Source: Polyangium aurulentum
Lineage (GTDB): Bacteria > Myxococcota_A > Polyangia > Polyangiales > Polyangiaceae
Length of the DNA stretch: 39,888 bases
Direction of reading: 5' to 3'
NCBI GenBank assembly: GCA_945875545.1
Contig: CAMCKZ010000023.1
Location: 1-39,888 of the forward strand
Of this stretch, positions 33,959-39,888 are shown in pieces. The translations under genes were made by a program, and so were the position numbers. The notes below the pieces were generated by a model. That model made no database searches. It was not told the origin of the DNA and saw only the letters and a list, made by a program, of their open reading frames with translations. How positions within the stretch are numbered: position 1 is the stretch's first letter; each line of letters opens with the position of its first letter.

Positions 33959-35497
33959 GTGCGGCTCTTTTCCTCGTTGGTTGCCCGATTGCGCGTTGTG
34001 CGTGGATCATCGTGGCTCGTGCTAATCGCCGCCGTATTTGCGACAATTCCCGCATGGATCGTGCGCCATCCGCCCATCACGGACTGGCCTTTTCACGAGG
34101 CGACCATTCGCGTCATCGGAAACTTTCACGACCCGGCGTACGGCTTTGATAAGTATTACCAGCTCACTCTACAGAACACCCAGTACGTAGCCTATTACTT
34201 GATAGGGGCTGTTCTGGCGTTTGCGTTCGGTGTCAAGGCGGCGCAGGTCGTCTTGGTGAGTGCGTACCTCGCGGGAACGGTGCTCGGCATGCGCGCGCTC
34301 CTCTTGGCCCTCAAGAAAGATGAGCGGGCGGCGCTGCTCACCGTTCCGCTTCTCTACAACGTCCTTTTCTACTTCGGTCTCCTGCCGTTCCTCCTCGGAA
34401 TACCCGCGTTGCTCTTTGCTCTGGCCCTCACCATCGAGCAAAAACGAAGACCGACGTCGCGACGGGGCCTCGGCCTAGCGGCGCTCGTGCTCCTCCTCTT
34501 TCACCTGCATTTTTTCCCGTTTGGTGTGTTCGCGTTGGGCGCGTTGTTGCTCGCGCCGTGGGCAAAACCGCGGGCATTTTTCGTGTATTCTGCACCCTTT
34601 GTTCCGTCGGTGGCGCTGGCCCTTCGGTGGATGTTTGGCACCGAGGCCGGCAAGCTTTCATCCGGCGCAATCTTTCAAAAGCACCAAATTCGACCGGCGA
34701 TTCAATCGCTCAACGAGCTGTGGCGCTGGCTTCTCGATGTTGGCCCCGACGACCACGACGAACTCATTCTCGTCGGGTTCATCTTCGCGCTGATCGGCAC
34801 GACGGCCCTCGCGCAAGGCGACGCCGACGACGGTGCCAAAGACTCCCGGGCGCTCGGCCTCTTGCCCCTCGCGTGCGTCGCGCTCTACTTTTTGCTCGAA
34901 GAAGATCACGGCTACATTTGGATCATCGCGCAGCGGTTTCCCGTCCTCTTTCTGCTCTTGCTCCTCCCGTTTCTTCGCATGCCCAAAGGTGCGCGCGGCG
35001 ACGCTGCCGCCCTGGGATTCTCCTGCCTTGCGGCCGCAGCGGTCACCGTGACCGCAGACCGCTTCGTGCGCTTCGAGCTTCAAGAAGTGGGCGACTTCGA
35101 TGCGGCGATTGAACACATCGCGCCGCGCTCAAAAGTTGCGGCGCTCATCTTCGACAAGGGCTCGCGCGTCGTTCACCACACGCCGTTTCTTCACTTCGGA
35201 AGTTACGTGCAGACTGCACGTGGGGGCCTGATCCAATTTAGCTACGCGGGCTTTGCTCACTGGCCCTTTGGCTATCTTCCCCAGGCAGAACCGCCGCCCG
35301 GCGGGAGCGCGCGCCTTCGTTGGGAGTGGACGCCTGAGGAGACGAATCGCAGCGGCGAACTCGCAACTTTTTACGACTACGTTCTCACGCGAGGCTCGGG
35401 CTTTGACGCGGACCGAAACGGATTTCGGCCCGTTTACGAGGGCCAACGCTGGTCGGTCTGGGAGCGAAATATCGGTGAGAACGCATTGGGGCGGTGA
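33959..35497 (+). CDS. Polytopic membrane protein of unknown function
   Basis: A 512-residue integral membrane protein with about nine to ten hydrophobic helices spread from residue 19 to about 370, followed by a soluble tail of about 140 residues. It starts at GTG 33959, with no strong ribosome-binding site visible. Notable loops are HPPITDWPFHEATIRVI after the first helix and DVGPDDHDELILVG in the middle. The general layout (helix, periplasmic loop with charged residues, many helices, soluble end) is like GT-C glycosyltransferases, but I find no firm catalytic motif, so I leave it unnamed. It is divergent from the unknown/GT39/tamB/tamA operon and lies 68 bases before the first bactofilin gene on the same strand. 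The 105-base region between it and the divergent operon shows no repeat. Confidence 0.75.
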   Translation: MRLFSSLVARLRVVRGSSWLVLIAAVFATIPAWIVRHPPITDWPFHEATIRVIGNFHDPAYGFDKYYQLTLQNTQYVAYYLIGAVLAFAFGVKAAQVVLVSAYLAGTVLGMRALLLALKKDERAALLTVPLLYNVLFYFGLLPFLLGIPALLFALALTIEQKRRPTSRRGLGLAALVLLLFHLHFFPFGVFALGALLLAPWAKPRAFFVYSAPFVPSVALALRWMFGTEAGKLSSGAIFQKHQIRPAIQSLNELWRWLLDVGPDDHDELILVGFIFALIGTTALAQGDADDGAKDSRALGLLPLACVALYFLLEEDHGYIWIIAQRFPVLFLLLLLPFLRMPKGARGDAAALGFSCLAAAAVTVTADRFVRFELQEVGDFDAAIEHIAPRSKVAALIFDKGSRVVHHTPFLHFGSYVQTARGGLIQFSYAGFAHWPFGYLPQAEPPPGGSARLRWEWTPEETNRSGELATFYDYVLTRGSGFDADRNGFRPVYEGQRWSVWERNIGENALGR

Positions 35498-35565
35498 CAT
35501 GTGGCGCGGCCCTGACTACGGTCCCGGGCGGCTCGGCTCGGCCTTGCTTCCGGAGAATGACTACG

Positions 35566-35958
35566 ATGGCTGAAAGCTACGAAACCACAATCGGGCCGCG
35601 CACGCGCCTCCGGGCCCGCGTGCATGGCGACGGCGACGTGTCTCTTGAAGGGCAGGTCGAGGGAAACATAGCGCTCGGCGGCAAGCTCACCGTTCACGAA
35701 GGTGGCTCGGTCAAAGGCGAAACGAGTGCCAGCGATGTGGTTGTCCACGGCGACCTCGAAGGCCCGGTGCGTAGCGACGGAACGCTTCATGTGGGCTCCA
35801 CTGGCAAGGTCAACGGAGTCGTCAAAGTGACCGCGCTTTCCTTGGACGACGGCGCCCGTTTTCATGGGCAAGTCATCGCCTCCTTCGACCTTCCGGCGGA
35901 ACTCGCCGAAAAGATTTCCGCACCCGCGGCGGCGCCAACTGTTGGTGCCCGTCGTTAA
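35566..35958 (+). CDS. Bactofilin (first of three)
   Basis: A 130-residue bactofilin (DUF583), a cytoskeletal protein that self-assembles into nucleotide-free filaments from a right-handed beta-helix. The frame opens at 35494, but ATG 35566 is preferred. It has GGAG ten bases upstream and begins MAES, as does the third paralogue, whereas ATG 35557 has its GGAG only one base away. The repeating short-strand pattern (VSLEGQVEGNI, LTVHEGGSVKGE, LHVGSTGKVNGVV, LSLDDGARFHG) is the beta-helix core, with a short Ala/Pro tail. It is the first gene of a bactofilin trio running into pyrE. In myxobacteria bactofilins organise cell shape and chromosome-segregation proteins; which role applies here is unknown. 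Confidence 0.9.
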   Translation: MAESYETTIGPRTRLRARVHGDGDVSLEGQVEGNIALGGKLTVHEGGSVKGETSASDVVVHGDLEGPVRSDGTLHVGSTGKVNGVVKVTALSLDDGARFHGQVIASFDLPAELAEKISAPAAAPTVGARR

Positions 35959-36019
35959 TTTATTTCCATCTTCAAGAGCTTCAGCACGTGCAAATAAGCA
36001 CGCAGTAAGGAATGTCACG

Positions 36020-36331
36020 ATGAGCACGATCATTGCGGCGGGCATCACAGTCGAAGGCGAAATTGTTGCGGACGAAGACCTCCAAATTGGAGGAACCGTG
36101 CGCGGTAAACTCACGTCAAAAGACGTTGTGGCGATCGAGGCGGGCGCCGTGGTCGAAGCCGATGTTCAGGCAGCTTCGTTGACCATCGGCGGCAACCTTG
36201 TCGGCAACTCGCACGTCACCGAGCGCGTCGATTTGCTCGCGGGTGCCCGGGTCATCGGAAACGTGAAGGCTGCACGCATCACGATCGCGGAAGGCGCCCA
36301 GTTCAAGGGCAACGTTGACATGGACGTTTGA
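36020..36331 (+). CDS. Bactofilin (second of three), minimal
   Basis: A 103-residue bactofilin, nearly all beta-helix core. ATG 36020 has AAGG nine bases upstream and gives the natural N-terminus MSTIIAAGITVEGEIVADE. The open frame upstream of it runs through the previous gene and is not coding. The repeat pattern is clear (LQIGGTVRGKL, AIEAGAVVEADV, LTIGGNLVGNS, VDLLAGARVIGNV, ITIAEGAQFKGNV). It has almost no terminal tails, unlike the third paralogue, so it may be a filament core subunit whose behaviour is set by the others. It sits 61 bases after the first and 17 bases before the third bactofilin gene. Confidence 0.9.
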   Translation: MSTIIAAGITVEGEIVADEDLQIGGTVRGKLTSKDVVAIEAGAVVEADVQAASLTIGGNLVGNSHVTERVDLLAGARVIGNVKAARITIAEGAQFKGNVDMDV

Positions 36332-36348
36332 CGTCCACGGAGCAGACC

Positions 36349-37059
36349 ATGGCCGAGAGCACAGTTATCGGCGCGGGAACGCGCATCCGGGGTCGCATTC
36401 ACGGCGACGGCGATCTCCTTGTCGACGGCTTCGTCGAAGGCGACGTGAAAGTTAGCGGCGAAGTTGTCATTGGCGCGTCGGGCCTCGTGGGCGCGGCGGT
36501 GCAAGGCTCGCGCATCACGGTTCGCGGTGCGGTTCGCGGCGACCTTTCCGCGACCCTGTCAATCCACTTGGAAGAGGGCGCTCGCGTCGTGGGTGCCGTT
36601 CGTGCGCCGCGCGTCTCGGTCGCCAGCGGCGCGATGTACCGAGGTATTTTGCACACGGCAGCACCCGGTGAGCCCGTGCCGACGATCGCAGGCCTCGCGG
36701 TCACGCCCGCGGTTCAAACGCCAGCGGCGAAGGCTCAAGCTGCACCTCTCGCGCGTCCCGCGGCACCGGTCATACAGGCTGGTCTCGCCGTCCCAGGCCG
36801 CGCGCCGGCTCCGGCGGTCATCGCGGCACCCGCCGCACACGCCGTAAACGTCGCACCCGCCGCACCCGTCGTAAACGTCGTAAACGTCGCTCCTGCCGTG
36901 GCCCCAAGTGCCGCCGGGCATGGCTTTTCGGCACCCCTCGTGTCGGCCACCGCTGAATCAGATTCAGACGGAGAAAACCTGGACACCGACGACGCCGAGG
37001 GCACCATGCCAGCCTTGCGCCGGGGTGCTCGGGGCCAGGTCGCCAAAAAGAGGGGCTGA
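36349..37059 (+). CDS. Bactofilin (third of three) with long Ala/Pro/Val tail
   Basis: A 236-residue bactofilin. ATG 36349 has GGAG six bases upstream and is chosen over a TTG at 36328 that overlaps the previous stop. The first 110 residues are the beta-helix core (MAESTVIGAGTRIRGRIHG, LLVDGFVEGDVKV, ITVRGAVRGDL). A tail of about 120 residues rich in Ala, Pro and Val follows, including repeats of the VNVAPA / VVNVVNV type. An acidic patch comes next (ESDSDGENLDTDDAEG), and the protein ends with a basic RRGARGQVAKKRG. A long disordered tail ending in basic residues is the pattern of bactofilins that recruit partners or contact membranes or DNA. Its stop is three bases before pyrE. Confidence 0.9.
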   Translation: MAESTVIGAGTRIRGRIHGDGDLLVDGFVEGDVKVSGEVVIGASGLVGAAVQGSRITVRGAVRGDLSATLSIHLEEGARVVGAVRAPRVSVASGAMYRGILHTAAPGEPVPTIAGLAVTPAVQTPAAKAQAAPLARPAAPVIQAGLAVPGRAPAPAVIAAPAAHAVNVAPAAPVVNVVNVAPAVAPSAAGHGFSAPLVSATAESDSDGENLDTDDAEGTMPALRRGARGQVAKKRG

Positions 37060-37062
37060 CGG

Positions 37063-37638
37063 GTGAACCCTGTGGCTCGCCGCGATCGCCTTCTCGAGCT
37101 CCTTCGGGCGCGCTCTTTTTCTCGGCGCCGCGTCGTCCTGGCGTCGGGCCGTGAGAGCGACTTTTTTATCGATTGCAAACAGACAGTCCTCCTCGCCGAG
37201 GGCCATGTGCTGATTGGGCATGTGATGCACGAGGCCCTTGCGTCGTTCGCGTCCTTCGGGGCGGCCGTCGCGGTCGCGGGCGTCGAACTCGGGGGCTGTT
37301 CGCTCGTGAGTGCAGTCGCCATGCATTCGTTTCAGGTGGGGTTTCCTGTCGATGCCCTTTTTGTGCGAAAAGCTGCAAAAGACCACGGTTCCAAGCGCCT
37401 GGTTGAGGGCGGCGACACCCTTCCTCCGCAGAGCAAAGTTGTCGTCCTCGAAGACACGGCCACCACGGGCGGCTCCGCGCTTCGCGCCGTTGGCACCCTT
37501 CGCGAGGCGGGTTTTGATGTCCTCGGCGTGCTCGCCATCGTGGATCGCTTGGAGGGGGCCGCGGAGTCCATGCAGTCTGCACAGATGCCGTTCCATGCAC
37601 TCTACACGCGTCACGACTTTATTTCCCCCGGGACGTAA
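37063..37638 (+). CDS. pyrE: Orotate phosphoribosyltransferase (PyrE)
   Basis: A 191-residue type I phosphoribosyltransferase that converts orotate and PRPP to orotidine monophosphate in pyrimidine synthesis. The PRPP loop VVVLEDTATTGGSAL (Glu130-Asp131, then TTGG at about 134-137) is canonical. GRESDFFIDCKQTVL near the N-terminus and the FVRKAAKDHGSKRLVEG flexible loop match PyrE specifically. It begins with GTG at 37063, three bases after the bactofilin stop, with AGGGG about eight bases upstream, so it is in the same transcript as the bactofilins. The length is a little shorter than E. coli PyrE but in the normal range. Confidence 0.93.
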   Translation: MNPVARRDRLLELLRARSFSRRRVVLASGRESDFFIDCKQTVLLAEGHVLIGHVMHEALASFASFGAAVAVAGVELGGCSLVSAVAMHSFQVGFPVDALFVRKAAKDHGSKRLVEGGDTLPPQSKVVVLEDTATTGGSALRAVGTLREAGFDVLGVLAIVDRLEGAAESMQSAQMPFHALYTRHDFISPGT

Positions 37639-37886
37639 CCCGCGATTCACGGCGGGCAACCTCGTTCCGCGCGGGTTTCCTGTGTCTTCGTGAGGGGGCC
37701 GCGTGACGCCCTTTGCGCCTCGGACATCGCGACGCTGGCCAGGAAATTCGCTGGAACTTAGGGCGCTGTTCGCCGCCACTTCGGGCCCGGGCCGCGCCTC
37801 TGTGACGCACGTTTGCACGCGGTGACACGCTGCGTTCACCGATTTCGCCACGCGGCGATGGGCGCGGTGGGGTACAAAGAGGGGCT
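37639..37886 (+). other. Intergenic region before the ppsR-like gene
   Basis: These 248 bases between pyrE and the next gene hold no open frame I would call. A bulged hairpin GGTGA-c-ACG / CGT-TCACC lies at 37821-37840, about 45 bases before the next start, within what must be its promoter or leader. A GGAACTT box at 37753-37759 resembles a sigma-E-type -35 but lacks a -10 match. Functions are unassigned. Confidence 0.3.
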
Positions 37887-38726
37887 ATGGAACCGCGAAG
37901 TATCGACGTCTTGAGTGACTCAACGGGCGAGACAGCCGAGAAGGTTGTGCGCGCTGCGCTGCTGCAATTTCCGGAATCTGGAGCGCAGGTTCGTCTGCAC
38001 ACGCGCGTGCGCACGAAAGAGACCGCGCGGCCTGTGCTCGAGCGCGCAGCCCGCGAAGGCTCGCTCGTGGTCTTCACGGTGGTGAGCCCCGAATTGCGTG
38101 AATATTTGCACGCCACAAGCCAAGAGCTTCACGTGGAGGCTCTCGATTTGATCGGGTCGCTGATCGGAAAACTGGGCACGTATTTGGAGCGCCAGCCGAT
38201 CAACACGCCGTCGAGTTTGTTGCCTCTTTCCGACGAGTACTTTCGCCGCATCGAGGCTGTGGAGTTCACCGTAAAAAGCGACGACGGAAAAGAGCCGCGC
38301 AACTTCAAGAAGGCCGACATCGTTTTGGTGGGCGTGAGTCGCACGTCAAAAACGCCGCTCTCCACCATTCTTGCGCAACGCGGTTTGAAGGTCGCCAATC
38401 TTCCCCTCGTGCTCGGCGTTGAAACCCCGCCGGAGCTGGAAGAAACCAATCAAGAACGCATCGTGGGTCTGATGATCGACCTCGATACGCTGGTCGAAAT
38501 TCGCAAAGCGCGTCTCAAGCAATTGGGCATGCCCGTCGACACCTCTTACGGCCTCCGCGATCAGGTTCAGGAAGAACTGAATTACGCGCACCGCATCTAC
38601 CGCGCCCACCCCGAGTGGCCCATCATCGACGTCACGGGCCGCGCCATCGAAGAGACCGCGGTCATCATCCTCGATGCGCTGCGTGACCGCCACACGCGCA
38701 TCGCCGAGGTCGCGGGCCGTCGCTAG
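37887..38726 (+). CDS. ppsR: PEP synthase / pyruvate phosphate dikinase regulatory protein (DUF299)
   Basis: A 279-residue bifunctional regulator that uses ADP to phosphorylate, and phosphate to dephosphorylate, a threonine of PEP synthase or pyruvate phosphate dikinase, switching it off and on. The opening DVLSDSTGETAE is the family's N-terminal hallmark. The nucleotide-binding P-loop GVSRTSKTPLS runs from about Gly149, followed by LAQRGLKVANLPLVLG and a C-terminal IDVTGRAIEETAVIIL. The length is normal. The target enzyme gene is not in the window, so whether it controls PpsA or PPDK is open. The gene stands alone between pyrE and a convergent lipoprotein gene. Confidence 0.93.
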   Translation: MEPRSIDVLSDSTGETAEKVVRAALLQFPESGAQVRLHTRVRTKETARPVLERAAREGSLVVFTVVSPELREYLHATSQELHVEALDLIGSLIGKLGTYLERQPINTPSSLLPLSDEYFRRIEAVEFTVKSDDGKEPRNFKKADIVLVGVSRTSKTPLSTILAQRGLKVANLPLVLGVETPPELEETNQERIVGLMIDLDTLVEIRKARLKQLGMPVDTSYGLRDQVQEELNYAHRIYRAHPEWPIIDVTGRAIEETAVIILDALRDRHTRIAEVAGRR

Positions 38727-38732
38727 AAGTGT

Positions 38733-38768
38733 GTTGCCCAGCCCACTTTGAGGTGGATGATGGGCAAC
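38733..38768. terminator. Nested hairpin between convergent genes
   Basis: A perfect eight-base inverted repeat GTTGCCCA (38733-38740) / TGGGCAAC (38761-38768) encloses a smaller CCAC / GTGG stem. It lies in the 74-base gap between two convergent genes and could terminate both. There is no T-run on the + strand right after it, so this remains tentative. Confidence 0.4.
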
Positions 38769-38800
38769 GGCGGGCCGCCCGGAATCGGATTGGGCCGTCT

Positions 38801-39808
38801 CTATTTTGCGCAGCTTTTTTTCACGAGAAACGTGTCAACGGGGGCTGCCACACCGGCGGCAAACGCCTGACCGTGGATCTCTCCCCGGGCGATGCCCAGG
38901 CGCAGTGCGCCGTAGTGCGTGTCGTCAAAAAAGAGGCTTCCTTCGGCCACCTCCTCCTGATGCTCGTAGAGGTGCGCGCCTCCGTTTCCTGAGACGATGT
39001 AGGGCAGTCCGTCGATGTTCAGGCGCTCGTAGTGGTGGTTGTGGCCGGTCAGAACGAGGTCGGCGCCCCACGCTTTGAAAGGCCATCGAAGGGCCGTGGC
39101 AGGACGATGCCCGGTGAGCGTGGTGTACGGCGGGTGATGAAAAGCCACGACATGAAAGCACGCGCTCGCAGCGTTCGCCTTCAGGGTTTCTTCGAGCCAA
39201 AGCGCTTGCTTGGACGTGGCCCTGATGCCGTCGGGCTCGTGCGAATCGCTGTCGAGGACGTAAAGATGCACGAGGCCTTGCGCATCGAGAGCGCGGTCGT
39301 AATAGCGCTCGCCGCCGGGCCCCGGGGGAAGGGTGAAGAATGCACGAAACCCCGCGAGAGCTTCGTTGCCAGCCCAATCGTGGTTGCCCGGGACGGGCCA
39401 AAAATGGTTCTGCATCGCGCCCACGCCGTGGGTGCCTTTGTAGTCCCCGATATAGTCGGCGTAATACGCGCCCACTGCGTCGTCATACGAGCCGCCGCCA
39501 TCCGGATAGATGTTGTCACCCGTCGTGATAATCTCCAATGGATTCCACGACTTAATGAGTTTGGCCACGCTGTCTTCGTGGGCATCTTGGCTGCCGAAAT
39601 CGCCCACGACGGCCACGGTGTATTGGGGGGCCATGGAGGGCGTCACCGGGGGAGCCGGCGGGGTTTCGTCCGGCGGCTTCGAGGCGTCGATTGTTTGCGA
39701 CGGGAGCTCCGTGGGGGTCTTCATGCAAGATACAAGGACCGACGGCGAGAAGACCGACAAGAATACCGAGCAAGGGAAGACCATTCGTCGCGCGGTCATG
39801 GTGCTCAT
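38801..39808 (-). CDS. Purple-acid-phosphatase-like metallophosphoesterase lipoprotein
   Basis: A 335-residue protein started at ATG 39808 (AGGA about nine bases upstream); a further ATG at 39799 is possible. The frame continues to 39880 but would place a non-signal extension ahead. The N-terminus is a lipoprotein signal with LVSC and Cys28, then a Pro/Thr-rich spacer to about 60. The metal-site motifs of the calcineurin-like fold follow in order: GDFG (Asp70), GDNIYP (Asp98), GNHDW (141-145), AFHHPPY (His224-225) and GHNHHYER (255-262). The Tyr after GDN and the HHYER end match purple acid phosphatase rather than other metallophosphoesterases. It is expected to hydrolyse phosphate esters at the outer membrane or periplasm. 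It is convergent with the ppsR-like gene, and the 80 bases upstream to the window edge show no gene. Confidence 0.9.
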   Translation of the reverse strand: MSTMTARRMVFPCSVFLSVFSPSVLVSCMKTPTELPSQTIDASKPPDETPPAPPVTPSMAPQYTVAVVGDFGSQDAHEDSVAKLIKSWNPLEIITTGDNIYPDGGGSYDDAVGAYYADYIGDYKGTHGVGAMQNHFWPVPGNHDWAGNEALAGFRAFFTLPPGPGGERYYDRALDAQGLVHLYVLDSDSHEPDGIRATSKQALWLEETLKANAASACFHVVAFHHPPYTTLTGHRPATALRWPFKAWGADLVLTGHNHHYERLNIDGLPYIVSGNGGAHLYEHQEEVAEGSLFFDDTHYGALRLGIARGEIHGQAFAAGVAAPVDTFLVKKSCAK

Positions 39809-39888
39809 GGTTCCGGTCCTAGCATGGCCCGTCGCGATGGAGAGGGCGGGCCAGAGGCACCGAACTGAACGCGCGCTCACGTGGCGAA

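Noticed and set aside
1-39888. tRNA genes, rRNA, CRISPR arrays, insertion sequences, phage or defence genes
   Set aside because: I read all intergenic gaps (the longest is 248 bases) and saw no tRNA T-loop/acceptor pairing, no spaced direct repeats, no transposase or integrase and no terminal inverted repeats. A short structured RNA could still be missed by eye.

Overview
The window is dense, high-GC bacterial chromosome with 25 protein genes, many overlapping by 1 to 4 bases, and no rRNA, tRNA, IS element, phage gene or CRISPR array that I can see. The gene content points to a Gram-negative delta-type bacterium, most likely Myxococcota (Polyangia-like). The reasons are three tandem bactofilins, a very large metzincin lipoprotein, a SUKH protein, several lipoproteins with long linkers, and a TamA/TamB outer-membrane module. 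The taxonomic call is inference from gene content, not from a marker gene.

Layout. 1-2967 (+): end of a redoxin gene, a TlpA-like thioredoxin lipoprotein, and an outer-membrane beta-barrel protein with six mature cysteines. 3139-9214 (+): tryptophan operon trpE-G-D-C-B-A, every junction overlapping, with no trpF. 9272-10270 (+): HAD-type phosphatase, convergent with 10277-11644 (-), the E2 subunit of a 2-oxoacid dehydrogenase. 11857-15511 (-): an operon read as SUKH protein, then a three-PDZ RseP-type intramembrane protease, then RsmB 16S rRNA methyltransferase. 15690-16982 (+): hisD alone. 17186-22102 (+): a 1638-residue zinc metalloprotease lipoprotein ending in a very strong terminator. 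22291-23373 (+): an isolated 3,5-diaminohexanoate dehydrogenase gene. 33853 down to 23468 (-): a four-gene envelope operon of a secreted or anchored unknown, a GT39-like glycosyltransferase, TamB and TamA. 33959-35497 (+): a polytopic membrane protein of unknown role. 35566-37638 (+): three bactofilins followed 3 bases later by pyrE. 37887-38726 (+): the PEP synthase/PPDK regulatory kinase-phosphorylase. 38801-39808 (-): a purple-acid-phosphatase-like lipoprotein.

How the genes fit together. The trp block should convert chorismate to tryptophan except for the TrpF step, which must be supplied elsewhere or by a bifunctional HisA-type enzyme. The tamB/tamA operon, RseP homologue, bactofilins and the two polytopic proteins all concern the envelope or cell shape. 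The rest (hisD, pyrE, E2, ppsR-like, kdd) is metabolism scattered without its usual partners, as is common in large myxobacterial genomes.

Nothing here is an obvious new defence or mobile system. The best candidates for a second look are the missing trpF, the thioredoxin plus cysteine-barrel cassette, the SUKH-RseP(3xPDZ)-RsmB operon, the giant metzincin, the isolated kdd, and the bactofilin-pyrE cluster.
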